Origin: Margaritifera margaritifera
Lineage: Eukaryota > Mollusca > Bivalvia > Unionida > Margaritiferidae
Assembly: GCA_029931535.1 (NCBI GenBank)
Contig: JAQPZY010001346.1
Span: 620,001-684,000, forward strand
DNA: 64,000 nt
Direction of reading: 5' to 3'
Shown: positions 35,110 to 47,677 of the stretch, piece after piece
Layout of the letters: each line of letters starts with the position of its first letter
Position numbering within the stretch: the stretch's first letter is position 1
The notes under the pieces: generated by a model
Database searches by the model: none
The model's input: only the letters and a program-made list of their open reading frames with translations
What the model was told of the DNA's origin: nothing
Made by a program: the position numbers and the translations under genes

Positions 35110-35395
35110 CATGTAACCTTTACTTTCTTAAACCTTTCCTCGTACACATCTGTATTTTGTTGTGCATAAATTGTAATTAAAATCACGTATTAAACTGACT
35201 TCTTTGTTTTCTATATACAAAGTTTCAAGCTTACTTTGAAATATGGTATACCAAGCATTGTCGGCATCCAGTGGTCTATGTACACAACCTAATACAAATG
35301 GTTTTTTTCTCATTTCTAGCCAAATAATTTTCATACCATTTTCCTCAAGATCATATCATCATTTAATGAAAGGAATGCTGTTCCTAATGGAAACA
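35110..35395 (-). pseudogene. LINE endonuclease N-terminal part
   Basis: Reads IIWLEMRKKPFVLGCVHRPL, then LIRDFNYNL (degenerate G-D-F-N box). In a shifted frame it continues VYEERFKKVK to about 35113. E-x-x-x-L/V-Y-R-P and G-D-F-N are APE endonuclease motifs. The Asp and Asn are kept and the Gly is replaced by Arg. Confidence 0.8.
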
Positions 35396-35706
35396 AGATT
35401 TTTGTTAATCATCATCATCATCATGAAAATTATCTTCATCATTTATATTGACATCATTCTGATATTTGTAACAGTTTAAGATTTTATTATAGTCAATTTA
35501 ATTCACTGGACAGTGCGAAATCATCTTTTTTTCTATTCTATTGCCAACAGTGTTTCAGCTCTCATGTATTATATAAAATATGTCCCTAGTGAAAAGGATA
35601 ACTGGGTCAAAATGTGACAAGTTAGTGGAAAACTAGCAACTTAACTGATCGTAAAACAATATTTGCTTGACATTTGGAAACACAGTATTGTGGTACACAT
35701 CATATG
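35396..35706. other. Intron with short (ATC)n run
   Basis: An ATC/TCA run lies at about 35407-35425. Otherwise AT-rich and unrecognised. Confidence 0.5.
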
Positions 35707-35714
35707 GACTAGAA

Positions 35715-35835
35715 CAGGGGTGTCAAACTCATTTGCTATGGCGGGCCAGATTTGATATAAATAATAATAATTAATAATAAATAATGGCTCTGTCAGGCCA
35801 TATCCGGCCCATGGGCCATATGTTTGACACCCCTT
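35715..35835. mobile_element. 121-bp hAT MITE
   Basis: Left end CAGGGGTGTCAAACTCATTT; right end in reverse AAGGGGTGTCAAACATATGG. A perfect 8-bp duplication, GACTAGAA, flanks it at 35707-35714 and 35836-35843, diagnostic of hAT. GGGCCAGAT/GGCCCAT subterminal sequence and an AATAATAAT core. No coding capacity. Confidence 0.9.
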
Positions 35836-35843
35836 GACTAGAA

Positions 35844-36680
35844 GAACATACTATATCCAACAAAGTCATATCTACATCAATTTAAAATTAAGTATATTAA
35901 TGTACCAAAAATAATTAAATGATTAAGCATTTTCATCACCTTCAACCATAAATTTAGTCATATTAAACTTGTTGGATGCCCAAACCTACAGTGATATGGA
36001 AGTTTTTTGACCTGTTAAGAAAGTAATACAGCAGCATGCACTTAGTGGTTTCATCTTTTGAACAGTTGGTCTACAGTAAATCTAATCATTTGTATAGTAC
36101 TCTGGCTCCTGAGATCTTGGGAAAATTTGTCATATACATGTATATTTGATGCAGAAATGTATACAGAGGCTAGACTAGAGAATGGTTATCGGTATGTTTT
36201 ATTGTGAGTGAACTTGTCAAGCAAAAGACTGTAAAGTGGCTGATGGTATCAAACAAAAAAGATCACTGCATGTTTCTCATATTGTTTATTTTATTAATTG
36301 ACTAGTCTGTACAATCATGTTCCAGATTGCTTCAGTGTCTTATTCCTTCTCGTATCAACCCACTAATACTTACATGTGTTATCTTTCCTTTTTTATTTTG
36401 ATAGTAGAATCTCCCTCTCTCATTTAGCCACAGTTATTAAAATCATTGTACCATTAAAATTTCTATATGTTTTGAGCACCTAAATATTCTCATGGGATTC
36501 TTTGCTCAAAAATGTTTCATTCATCTCTAGCAATACATATATGTTCATGTATTTTAGTGGGTGAGTTTTGGGATATTAAACAGCATTGTGTACAGCTTAA
36601 GAAAAGCATTCTGCGCTGTCTACTGTAGCTCAGTAGGCAGGTAAGTTCCATGCAATGTACTAGCTGTAAACTATTACATA
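35844..36680. other. Intron, no recognised element
   Basis: AT-rich, nothing recognised. A short tRNA A-box-like string near 36627 has no B-box partner. Confidence 0.5.
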
Positions 36681-36993
36681 CAGGTCTCATTATAACACGG
36701 TAGTCGGGGTCCATTACCGCCAATCACGTTATGTACCGAACCACGTTATACTGAAAACCGTGATATCTATGGAACCACAATATATTGAGAAAAGTATAAT
36801 ATAGAGAACCATAGTATAGCGGGCACGACAAAATTTGTTTAAATAATGGTGTTTTGAAAGAGAAATTAAGATATAAGACTAAGTTTCACCTTATTTTCTT
36901 TCAACCCATATTGTTATACATTAGTATGATTTTGGTCATGGGTCCATAGTATTACTGCATTATAATGAAGCACATTATAACAGGTGAGAGCTG
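36681..36993. mobile_element. 313-bp pogo-like MITE
   Basis: Left end CAGGTCTCATTATAAC; right end in reverse CAGCTCTCACCTGTTATAAT. TA flanks at 36679-36680 and 36994-36995. Internal CGTTATA/TATAACG-type repeats (ACCACGTTATACTG) are typical of Tigger/pogo derivatives. Confidence 0.75.
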
Positions 36994-36995
36994 TA

Positions 36996-37628
36996 ATTAT
37001 ATTGCTACGATTTTCTGACGGGGACAATAAAATTGAATCTGTCCACTACAAGTCACTATGTGGACATCCACAGTGACCGCAATATCCTGTCTTTGATGGA
37101 CATCGGCATGGATGGATTAATTTCCATAGAGGAGATGTGGATTTTCCAAAATCTGTAATGCATGTATTGTATGTGTGTTGGTGTGTGCATGTGTGTATAT
37201 AAATGTCAACCCCCCCATAGTTCTCATTAGACGGTAGCAGCAAACGATAAGTTGATCCATATGATTTGCTATGGATTTCCGCACAAGTTTTTTTTTTTTT
37301 TGTAGCAAAATGTATTCACACAGTATTCCTGTCAATGATCATGAAATTGCCACATTTGAACTATAGTAAATCCACATTTGAATTAAGTTTAGTCAGCGAT
37401 ACCTTTATTGATTGTCTGACATGAAATAATCAGTAAATTATACATAGTGACCTTTGAATTTTACTTTGTTAAGGTGTTTATTTGACAGTTTCATGATAAA
37501 CAAATTAAAGACAATTTGATATAATTATGTTTTGGGATATATGATCAATGTCTGGTTGCTCAGAGTACTTGATGGTTGGAGCCTTTGAACTGGCGGTTAT
37601 GTCCAGCAAATACAGGATTTAGGGAAGC

Positions 37629-37631
<3 letters not shown>
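36996..37631. other. Intron, no recognised element
   Basis: AT-rich; a GT-rich run near 37170-37190 and poly-T at about 37288. Nothing else. Confidence 0.5.

Positions 37632-37719
<88 letters not shown>
37632..37719. repeat. (TA)n microsatellite
   Basis: About 44 uninterrupted TA units. Confidence 0.95.
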
Positions 37720-37721
<2 letters not shown>

Positions 37722-39379
37722 TAAGGTACTCATTTGCCAGTGTTATATGTTAATAATTAATATCAAAGTCTGTCAGATAAATAAAGTTTACATATTTTTT
37801 AAATTTTGCTATTGAAGATTGACCATTTTCTGTTCATTTTTGTTTGTTGGATTTTAGCTGAACTGAGAACAAATACAAGTATAAAAATACAAATATATTA
37901 TTTTACCACATGTTAATGGTAACTTTTACTTGAAAATGGTAAACTATTCGTGTATTAAGATTTGCTACATTTTTTAAAATTTCTTGACTTGTAAATGTGG
38001 TTGTAAAAAAAATAAAAATAGTCACAAATCAAATTCATAAATTTAAATTTCAAAAAGCAGTTTTAATTATTTTTGGAAGCTGCTGCTATGTCATAGTGTG
38101 TTACAAGTCTCTTTCATGTCCCATACCTGTAGCTAGCAGAAAGCACTATTGTGACCCTTTTCAGTTGGGGACTGCAATAGAACTGTACTGAAATCAGTCC
38201 CATACCAGTCACTTTCTTGTATTCAATTTTACCAAACTCCATTTATGTCATTGATGCTACAAAAAGACTGTTCAGCCCCTTTACAGTGTCAGTCAGTTTC
38301 AGTCCCAGTCCCTTTGAAGTACTTCAGTATTTCTTGAGTGCCTATATTTAAAGACTTCTTGCAATCCCTTCATAGCCTTTTTGGAGTTGCATTCAAGCGA
38401 AATGTAGTACCTAAACATTCATCCTATATGCACATGTAGGATCATTCCCACAAGTTTCCCTTTGATGTCTTCATTCACAATCAAAACAGTATTAATAGAT
38501 GAAATATTCACTATCACCATGTACTTTAAAAATAAGTTTTAGAATTTTTAACCTTTACCTACTATAATTTTATAACTTTAGCAATAAAGACAAGACTGAT
38601 CAAATTTTCCAAGTTCTGCTTGTCGTAACTGAATGTGTGTACCATACATTCTTTCATTTGCTTAATTATGATCAGTATGCTCATACAGTTTTCAGAAGAC
38701 ACTGCTATCTTCACCTGATAATTTTTCATTTCTCAACACATCACAGTTGGGATGGAGAGAGTATGGAGAAGATTAAGGAAAAGCCCTTCCACATTGACAC
38801 CTTACAAACTCACAGTCATGGTGTTTGAACATAGAGAATCGCCTTGTGCACCATGCATGCCCTGCATAGCCATGTCACTGAGCCACTGCGGTGAGATTGG
38901 TACAATGCATGGCCAAATGTTGCAAACCAGTTTGCATGCTTTAAAACAAGCAAATATTGCAAAATAATATGAAGTTTAACTAAATCATTTTTCTTATCCA
39001 ACATATTAGCCATAACTTGAAAGTTTCTATGTTGTAAGAGAAAGCATTATGCTTCAGTTGCTTACATTTTACCTGATAATTAGTCAGTAAACAATATTTA
39101 AGTTGTTTTAAGTATGCAAGTTCCATAGGCAATTTATTTATCATTAAAAAAAATTCAGAATTTTAAATGATCTTCTTGATCATTAAAATGTGATATATAT
39201 ATTTATATATATAAGAAAAAAAGTCACTAAATTCCTTACATGTAAAAGCTCAAGAATCCACATTTGTTGGTCATTGGATAACTTGAATGCAGAATGACAG
39301 AAGTCTGATGAAAATATAGGTAATTGTATAATAAGTATCTTGGTAATGAATGTGTTAATTTTGTGTGTGTGAGAGAGTG
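37720..39379. other. Intron, no recognised element
   Basis: About 1.7 kb, AT-rich; no exon, TIR pair or TE relic recognised. Confidence 0.45.
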
Positions 39380-40114
39380 TGTTACGACTATAGGTCTTAA
39401 AATAATGTAACAGAAAGAAAGTGAAACCAACAATGTCAGTAAAATCAACAAGCAATTTATTTCTAGACAATTAAAGTGAAAATTCAAAAGACACTTACAG
39501 TAACGTGAATTAAAATCCCAATAATCCAATAATCCTAAGTGTTCTAATCACAAGTCCTAAATATAGAATGTTCCAAATGAATTTCAGTAGCCTTGAATGT
39601 CCTGATGCATCAGTAGTCTTGAATGTTCTGATATGCCTGGATGATGTAATCCGGAATATCTTTGAATAAATTCACATAAATCCCAAAGTCAAGTATTAAT
39701 TCAATATGAGAATGAGCACTTTTAGTAATTCCAATGAATACTTCAAGTAAATAATTCCTTTCTCTGAATTTGCTCTGATTTTCACAACTGTAACATCTGA
39801 TTACTAAAATAAATTCCTTAATGGACTGATCTTAATAATATGAAGTTTAGTATAGGAATGAAATCTTGTTTACCAAACCTGTATAAATATAAGGATAAGT
39901 CACCTGACAGAATATTTTAGAATATGAGTAACTGTAATGGAAATTTCATATGCATACCTGACTTTTCCCCACATCAAGATATGGAAAATTTCAATCTGAT
40001 TGTTAAATGCTATGTAAACAAGACTGACCTTGAACTCAAATGCAGTAAATATGTTGTTTACAAAATGACTAAAGTGCAACTTACCTCATGGGCACATATT
40101 CAGTATACATAACA
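39380..40114 (-). mobile_element. Solo LTR (LTR family 1, copy 3, reverse)
   Basis: The reverse complement starts TGTTATGTATAC (right end) and ends GTCGTAACA (left end). It shares TGTTTACAA, AGGTCACTTGTCC-like, TCTATATTTAGGACTT and TTTATTTCTAGA-region blocks with the other copies. Flanks agtg/agag are not an exact duplication. Confidence 0.75.
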
Positions 40115-40389
40115 AGAGAGACGGTGGGTTGTGAGCAGTCACTGAAAACTGCACAGTTGTGGATAAAACGTGAAGGGGAACAAATAGTAAAAAAAAATGA
40201 ATTAAAGATCAGTGGTTAAATGAATGGGTATGCATCATCTCAACATCATGAAAAAAAAATAAAAAACTAATGGTTTCAATATGAGCTAATATCCAATGAA
40301 AATACAGTATACTGAATTATTGAATTCCTGAGATAGAGAAAGAGAGAGGTGATGTAAGAATGGTCATGACTGCCAAATACTGGCGGTCA

Positions 40390-41620
40390 TCCGTCAGCAG
40401 AAGTTTTTTTATTGCTACTACTCCTACACTATCGCATTCAGTCATCCCAAGGTCGAGTTGGTCCTAAATTAAAATGGTCAGCTTGGACATTAAATATGGT
40501 CACCATAGTGGTCTCATTGTCATATCAACATGGGGTTTTCACTAAAAGAGTTCTTATTTTGTCGAGTTGGTCCAAAATGAAAATGGTGTTCATCAGACAT
40601 CCAATATGGCATCCATCTTGAAAATCTTGTAAACACTACTCCTGAGTGGATGATTGTATCAACATGAGGTTTTCACTAAAAGAATTATTACGATGTTGCC
40701 CCTCACACATCATGTAAGACCTTTTATAATGTCTGGTTGGTCCGGAATAAATATGATACTAATCAGACCTCCAGTTTTATGAACATGGGGGCCATCTTGA
40801 AAACTTTTTATCACTGCTTCTACAGAATTTTTTTTTTTTTTGTAGCAACATGGATTTTTCCTTGAAGATTTCATATGATATGTTGTTGGTTCTGAATGTG
40901 CCGATCAAACCTAAAGTATAGCCACCATGGTAGCCATATTGAAAATCTTGCTTTAGCTACTTCTCCAAAACAGATGGTCTTAAAGACATGGTGTTTTCAC
41001 TGAAAAACATACGATATAATGTTGGTCCTAAATAAAAATGCTTATCAATGGTGGCTATTTTGTAGATCTTGTTATCACTACTCCTTTAGAAGGGATGGTC
41101 GTATTCACGTGGGTTTCTCACAAAAACATTTCTCACTGTACTTAGTTGGTCCTAAATGAAGATTATGCCAATTATTGACAAATCTTGTAACGGTTACTCC
41201 TCTTGAATGGATCGCCATACCAACATTAAAAAGAAAAACAAAAAAAACTAAATACTTCTTTCTTGCAACATGTAGTTATTCTTAAGTTAAAATATGAAGC
41301 TGATTAACCATCAAAATAGCTATCTTGATGACTATCATGAAAATCTTTGTATGGCTATTTCTCTAGAATGGATGGTCTTATCAACATAAGGTTTTGACTA
41401 AAGCCCTATTAAAGCAATATGTAGCTGGTTTTGAATGAATGTAGTGCTCATCTGAAATCCAACATAGCATCATATAGTAGCCATCTTGAAAATCTTATCA
41501 CTACTTCTCGTGGATTTATGGTGGCATTGATGTGAGGTTTTCACTAAAATACTTTTATGCAATATTTAATTGGTTCTGAATGAAAATGGTGCAGATCTTA
41601 CCACCAACATATCTGCACTT
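40390..41620 (+). repeat. Family B tandem array
   Basis: About eight decayed monomers with GTTGGTCCTAAAT, ATGGTCACCATAGTGG, CATCTTGAAAATCTTG and CATGGGGTTTTCACTAAAAG. No flanking head or tail is obvious. Confidence 0.8.
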
Positions 41621-42639
41621 TTGTGAAGGAGTTTTGGAAACCAGACTAAATTAACCTTAGGTCCAAGCCGAAGGCCATTGTTTGCAATTTTGTACTTCAT
41701 TGAGCTTATGAACACTGGGAGTTGTACATTTTAGTTGCATTCCAATGAACAAGTTGATAGCATTTGGACATTGAGTTTAAGGTCAGAGGTTTTGACTGAA
41801 GTTTTTAGCTGTACTGACTTGTGAGCCTGATAACACAAACAAGTATGAATGGATTTTTATCATTTAACCCAGTTTGTGGATATCTGAAGAATACCTTAAA
41901 TAATACCTCTTCTATAACATTGTTGTTTGGATTATTTAGTTAACAGATTTAATTATAACAAATAATTTTGTACTGTACTTGCAGGTGCCTTGTGAATATG
42001 CAAAATCTGGCATGTAATTAGTTGCACAAAGTGTTTCCTCAGTCCCTAAACTTTTTACTCAATAACAGGCTCTTGTGTCATGAAGTACAGTTCAGTGTGG
42101 ACATATGGAATCTTTGGATAAAATAAGCATTACAAATTTCATGTAAATTTATTTGTTTTGTATTTATGAATGGAGTATCACTATAGTAAAACTTTCAAGA
42201 TGATTGGTTTAAAAGATTTGAAAATATGCACTTGCTGATTTCTAATGTTTATTTTGAACCTTGGCAATTCCCACATGATTTCACTCTGTGTAATCATAAA
42301 TTGATATTGATTTCAAATACTCCTGGTCCATTCAAATTTAAAATAGTATGCTTTAAAAGCAAAATAATAGGAACCTTATTAAAAGTGAGAAAGAAAAGAA
42401 AAGTAATTATATCATGAGACAATAAGGGTTTTGAAAAACCATAATGGGGTTTAATAATTCAGATTAGTGGAAGTTGTTTTTGTGAAATTGAACAGTTACA
42501 TGAGCTGTATTAATAATTGCTGGTTTTATGCATTTTGAAACTGAATAGCTAATAGAAAAACCTGTGAAAATTAGCAGTCATTACTTTAAAATTCCTGTAT
42601 TGTTTATGAGAATTCCTTTATTTTTCCCATATTTTTAGC
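41621..42639. other. Intron, no recognised element
   Basis: 41690-41830 is a decayed fragment of another invertebrate repeat type (TTGGACATTGAGTTTAAGGTC). The rest is unrecognised. Confidence 0.4.
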
Positions 42640-44190
42640 TCTTTGGCCACAAGGCTAAGTTAGCTTATGGTGTGACCCTGCATCCTTTGTACATCATCTG
42701 TCAACATTTGCTATTTTAAACTTCTCAAAAATCACTGGACCCATTTCAACCACATTTAGCAGAGAGAGTACTGGCATGAAAGATTTTCAGCTTTGTACAC
42801 ATGATACTGATCTGCCATCAAATAGGGTCACCATTACTGAAAACAGAAAAACTTTTAATTGACTTGTTCTCAAAAACCAGTCAACAGAATTTAACCAAAT
42901 TTGATACAAAGTATCCTGATATAAAGTGCTGTAAACTTGTTTTTACAAATGATGCCTTACGAAAAATAGAAAATGACTTCTCCAAAACCACTCAACAGAA
43001 TTTGACCAAATTTGACAGAAGCATCCTGGCACTAAAGGCTAAAGGCTACATCTTATACTGATGGTGCTGATCCACCTTCAGATATGGCCACCATTACTAA
43101 AAATAGAAAAAACATTTAAATGACTTTTTCTCAAAAATCACCTAGCATGTTTTGACCATATTTTACAGAAAGCATTCTGGCAGAAAGTGCTTTCAAATTT
43201 TTGCAAATTATGTCAATTTACCATCATATATGGCTACTGTTACTAAAAATAGAAGAACACATAAAGCTTTAAATGACTTCTCCAAAACTACTTAACAGAA
43301 TTTGACCAAATTTGACAGAGCATCCTGATATGAAGGGCTTTCAGTTTTTACAGATCATGCTGATTCACCATTAAATATGGCCACATTTACGAAAAATTGA
43401 AAAGCCTAGAGCGAATGATGCCAATACACCCTCAAATATGGCCACTGTTACTAAAACTAGAAAAACTTAAGACTTAAAATAACAAAAATCACTCAACAGA
43501 ATTTGACCAGATTTTATGGAAATCATATTCACATGAATGACTTTCAGTTTTGTAGAAATTATTCAGATCAACCACCGAATATAGCCACCATTGCCAAAAA
43601 TAGAAAAACATTTTAACAGCTTCTCAAAAAGTGCCTAACAGAATGTGACCAAATTCGACAGATAGCATTCTGACATGAAGGAAATTCAACTTTTTACATA
43701 CGATGCCCATTTGTTACCATATATAGCCACCAATGCTAAAAATAAAAGCAACCTATTTACAATTTTTATTTTAAAACTGCTGAACAGAATTTGACCAAAT
43801 TTTACAAAAGCATCCTGGCATGAAGCTCTTTCAAACTTGTTAAAATAATGCAGATCCACGATCAAATATGGCCACATTACTAAAAATATAATATTTTTAA
43901 AAACAATTTCTTCTCAAAAACTGCTCAATAAACCTTTACCAACTTCAAAGTGTTTCATTACTGGACAAATTATGCCAATATTCCATCAGATATGGATGAA
44001 GATAACACAGGATAAAGATACCTTGAAACAATTGTTTTCATAACATATGTAACCAAAAGCACTGGAAGAAATGTATACAGAAAGCATTGTACTGATGCAG
44101 ATTTCTTGGCCAACTGCTCTTGTATTTGGCTGTTATGCAGATATCAGCTAGGTGAGTGATCTCAGGCCCACTTGGGCCTCATGTTGATAA
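42640..44190 (+). repeat. Family A tandem array, complete copy with both ends
   Basis: Head AGCTCTTTGGCCACAAGGCT followed by AAGTTAGCTTATGG, able to fold. About ten monomers follow, with TTTGACAGAAGCATCCTGG and ATATGGCCACCATTACTAAA. The 3' tail is CCAACTGCTCTTGTATTTGG, then GATCTCAGGCCCACTTGGGCC (shown in part), whose GGCCCACTTGGGCC is a near-perfect palindrome. Confidence 0.85.
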
Positions 44191-44792
44191 AAATCACTTG
44201 GTTTTTCATGCTGGGAAAAATTCCTGTATTCCTATACTTTTGGCATTAAGATTGGATTGAAGATATTGCTGTGAGTATTGTCAAGGACCACAATAATTGA
44301 ATCAATTGAAACAAAATGTTGATGATAATCCCAAACCCTTAGATAATCATAATTATCACAAAAAAGTATTAAAAGTCAGATGATTTTCTTCTGTTTTTTC
44401 ATAAGTTTCATATCATTAGAGCTTTCTGAGTACCACTTGGTGAAGGTCAAAAGGTAATGATAAAGGGGAGCAAATTTACTTTGAAAGGATATCCTTTTTC
44501 ACCTCTCCACCATGAAAATAGAAGGGGCATAGTTTTACCCATGTCTGTTCATTAATCCATCTCTATGTCCTGTTAGGTCAGTTTCTCATTCGCTGTTGGC
44601 TGTAGGGTCATACCAAGAGGGGGATGACAGGGCATTTGTGTTCCATGAAGATGTTTATTGTAAGTAATTAATCACATGAAACTTCTTGCCTGAGCTAAGA
44701 GATTTGAAATTTATTAAATATATTAATGATGGTAGATTTCCAGCATGCAAGGCTTAAAGAAAAATGTTGCTCCATGATAATGTTTATTTCAG
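44191..44792. other. Intron with an unused exon-like stretch
   Basis: 44591-44660 has a plausible AG, an open frame and gtaagt, but joining it would create a stop at the next junction (see rejected items). Otherwise unrecognised. Confidence 0.5.
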
Positions 44793-44956
44793 AACAAAAT
44801 GTATATATTCTGGAAAGAATTGTCAAGATTTTAAAAGACGCACCTTTGGGTAAACTTCTGAATGAGTTTCCAGGACCTGTGACTGACTTCATCCATCTTT
44901 ATACAAAAGACTTTATCAACATGACCATCAGAGTGCAGAGTGATGCAGAAAGAGAG
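44793..44956 (+). CDS. RNF213-like: RNF213-like E3 ligase, exon 6 of 9
   Basis: Acceptor atgtttatttcag ending at 44792 and donor gtaaga at 44957. It enters with two bases (G from exon 5 + AA = Glu) and ends in phase 0. The protein reads QNVYILERIVKILKDAPLGK, LLNEFPGPVTDFIHLY and TKDFINMTIRVQSDAERE. The T/A-P-L-G-x-x-L block followed by Y-x-K-D-F-I-x-x-T-x-R-V is a strong match to the RNF213 family at the expected place after the P-F-S-W motif. The intron before it is 17.8 kb, the longest here. Confidence 0.9.
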
Positions 44957-45617
44957 GTAAGACATCATACTGCATAGGGCCATTTGTATGTTACTGTCCT
45001 AAAAATGGTACTGGTATTATATTATTCATTTAATACTGTTGGTCATAATTTGAACACAGACACTTGTGAACAAGATAGTTAACTTACTTCAGTTGAATTG
45101 TCGGAGGTGTTTCCTTTTACCATTCCTTGTACACTGTACTCAGGTTAAAGTTAATCTAAAGAATCTAATAAATCATAAGTAAATTGATTCTTCTTAATCC
45201 TCTGCTACTCACCTCATGAAGGTATTCACACTGAAAACATGTATAAAAATCAGTCTGAAATTTTCACCTAGTAAATGCTGAATTGTGTATATATAGAAAG
45301 ACAAGCTGAGAAACAAATGTCATCAGGTATCAGTAACTCAGTGGCCTTTCATTACAGTTTTCCCCTAAACTATATAAGGTAGACAGAGAAATTAACTGTG
45401 CAAATGTAAATAACATCTCTTCTGTGAACCCATAGTAGTTACAGATTTATGTGCAGGCATGATGAGTATACAGTTTTGAACAAGGCATGAGTACCACCTC
45501 ACCCCTCACTGGGACAAAAAGGTGGAGGTCAGAAGGTCATGTAATTCTGAGGTGATTTGATCGCTAACATATGACATTTTTAAGTGTGTCTATATAAATT
45601 ACATAGGAACTTGGCGT
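44957..45617. other. Intron, weak repeat only
   Basis: 45430-45560 resembles the units at 46060-46430. Otherwise nothing recognised. Confidence 0.4.
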
Positions 45618-45863
45618 CAGGTACAGATCTAGAATTTGTTCTGCAGAGGTGGGAAGTTCATTTTACCTAAAATGGTCGCATTTTCTGTCAGTTACTGAAA
45701 AATGTACTATTTTAACTCAAAAGTGGGGAAGGTTTGATCAAACCCCATCATCTCTCCTCCCCCCCCCCCGACCTAATAAACTTAATGTGTTGCTGTGCCA
45801 TAAAATACCAAACCAAATCAAATCTCCTCCAAGACCCCTCTAAATCTCTAAATCCACCCCTGA
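45618..45863. mobile_element. Possible hAT-type MITE
   Basis: Left CAGGTACAGATCTAGAATTT; right end in reverse CAGGGGTGGATTTAGAGATT. No matching 8-bp flanks seen. A C11 run lies near 45760. Confidence 0.35.
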
Positions 45864-46059
45864 CCATGCATCCATAGCATCATTAATGTTTTTATACCCC
45901 TATCATAATCCATGTAGGCTGCAAAGTATTATTTATGTCCATAACCATCATTTAGGTGTATATCAGAAATTTTGTTTTTACTTGGTATCTTATGAAGAAC
46001 GTTTTTTTTCATGAATTAAAACTAAATTTGCTATGAGGCCTTATATTAACACCAGTTTT

Positions 46060-46430
46060 GGGAGGAGATCATATATTTGGTATGATGTTTGACGAGGATG
46101 AGTAGATGACAATGAAGATTTGAATCTTGGATGCAGCCCCCTTGGAAGGAAGGGGTGGGGGTCAGAGGTCACATTTTCATATGTAGATAATATGGACTCT
46201 ACCTTGTAACCTGTACTCTATCTACACTGATTGAGGGAGAGTGATCATGTTTGGTATTATGTTCATGAGGATGGATAGTTAATAATGAATGTTTAAATCT
46301 TAAATACAGCCCTAGGGGTGGGAATGATTGAAGATGAGTCAAAAAATAAAAAAGTGTGGATATTGTGATGGCTGCTCTGGGGTTGGGGGTGGGGGTTGTA
46401 TCCATGAAAAATGGTTAGGTTTCTGAAATG
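46060..46430. repeat. ~170-bp decayed tandem repeat, two copies
   Basis: GATCATATATTTGGTATGAT and GATCATGTTTGGTATTATG begin units at about 46068 and 46242. Each is followed by GAGGATG-x-TAG, AATGAAGATTTGAATCTT and GGGGTGGG. Confidence 0.65.
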
Positions 46431-46665
46431 TGGCGGGAGGCATGTTATTTGTTTTTTGCTTAGTAACTGGCCAGCACAAATGTAGTATTAATTTACTCAA
46501 AATTTAAATAACTTTAGTACAAGCATAATACCTTTAGAATGAATTTGATTTAATGAAATATCTGTTGTAAAATGAATTAGATACTACAGTACTTTTAAAG
46601 AATGAAAAGAAATCAGTTTCTTTGAATAAAATCATATCTTTATTTTTACCTAAAATTACCTGCAG

Positions 46666-46878
46666 CTTGTGTTTAGAGTCATCTTAGAATCAGCCACAGA
46701 GTTGTTAGCACACAATCGGACATGTTTATTGACTGGTCTTGTCGGTATCCATGAAGCATATCAACATAGGGCCCAGCACCTGGCTTACCTTCAGAGCATT
46801 AATCAAGTTTGGCCGGAATGTAGTGAAACTCTCAGGAAGTTCCAGGAAGAGCAGCCAGACCATCACCTTTTCAATCAG
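46666..46878 (+). CDS. RNF213-like: RNF213-like E3 ligase, exon 7 of 9
   Basis: Acceptor attacctgcag ending at 46665 and donor gtaatt at 46879. Exactly 71 codons, phase 0 to phase 0. The protein reads LVFRVILESATELLAHN, LTGLVGIHEAYQHRAQHLAY and INQVWPECSETLRKF. It is predicted helical throughout, with an H-x-A-Y-Q-x-R block and a leucine-rich helix. In RNF213 orthologues the Y-x-K-D-F-I segment is followed by a helical stretch with the same H-x-A-Y-Q motif. No catalytic residues are expected here. Confidence 0.88.
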
Positions 46879-47677
46879 GTAATTGTTGAATCCACCTTGG
46901 TGGAAACTCAACATAGAAATCACTTTAGCATACATGTCCAACCATATGTCCATCCATCTACACCCTAGTAGTTTAACATTAGTGTTAAAGGTTTTTATAT
47001 GGTCAGTTTCTCAAGTAGAGTTGACAAGAGTAATATTACTTGGTACATTGATTCATCTTAACATATACGACACCAGTTTACCACAAATTTGGGGGTGGGT
47101 TTACCACAAGTTTGGGGTGGGTTTACCACAAGTTGGGGGGTGGGCTCAATGTGCAGGTCATGGCCAGCTTCTTATTAAATGACTTCTGCTTCTTACATGA
47201 TATTAGGTAGGAGTGCAAACTACATGTAAATATGATGTATATCAAATTTCTGATAAATGCACTTATAAAATTAGAACAATTTTTGAACAAATATGGGGTA
47301 TATTGCAGTCTTTTACAAATTTTTAACCAATGAAAATTTGGATACTAAAGCCCCTACAATTCATTTCATCTGCTTTGAAGTTCTCCTGTTTCAGGCAGGA
47401 CAAAATCATAGAGCATCTTTCACCTAGCTTTTTCGATTGTCAGTTCATACATGCATACATAAAGATCAATGTAATACAGTTGAACATGACTATAAAACCT
47501 TTTGGTATACCACTGAACCACATATAATGTGAGGTATGATCATAGATGCCACTAAATGGGTTAAATTTTGTTTTATCATTTCTCCTTGCTTTATTTCCAC
47601 TAACTTTTAGTTCTTAGCTAATGAGAACCATTTATAGTTCAATTTCGCATCACTAAATACCCCGTTGTTGTGCTTTT
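46879..47677. other. Intron with 24-bp minisatellite
   Basis: Apart from the minisatellite at 47076-47146, nothing recognised. Confidence 0.5.
47076..47146. repeat. 24-bp minisatellite, three copies
   Basis: TTTACCACAAATTTGGGGGT-type unit with GGGT, TTTACCACAAGTTTGGGGT and a third copy. G-rich on +. Confidence 0.9.

Larger units (their letters stand above)
32037..35395 (-). mobile_element. LINE (non-LTR retrotransposon) relic, interrupted
   Basis: On the - strand, from right to left: endonuclease N-terminal part (35110-35395), a 1.36-kb insertion, endonuclease C-terminal part (33534-33740), linker (32560-33480), RT (32037-32560). The 3' part beyond the RT palm is missing; the sequence stops at 32037 against the family B array. 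Frames are broken by many indels. Confidence 0.85.

Noticed and set aside
36625..36650. tRNA-like TGTAGCTCAGTAGGCAGG
   Set aside because: No T-arm or acceptor complement; perhaps a SINE remnant, but too short to call.
44591..44660. Exon-like stretch reading SHSLLAVGSYQEGDDRAF with AG and gtaagt borders
   Set aside because: Including it puts a T before AA at the next acceptor (44793), creating TAA. Skipping it joins exon 5 to exon 6 in frame and preserves the family spacing between P-F-S-W and A-P-L-G. It could be a poison exon, but nothing shows it is used.
46670..46968. Reading exon 7 on past its donor to a stop at 46966
   Set aside because: The gtaatt donor at 46879 is required to join exon 8 in phase; the extra residues have no family match.
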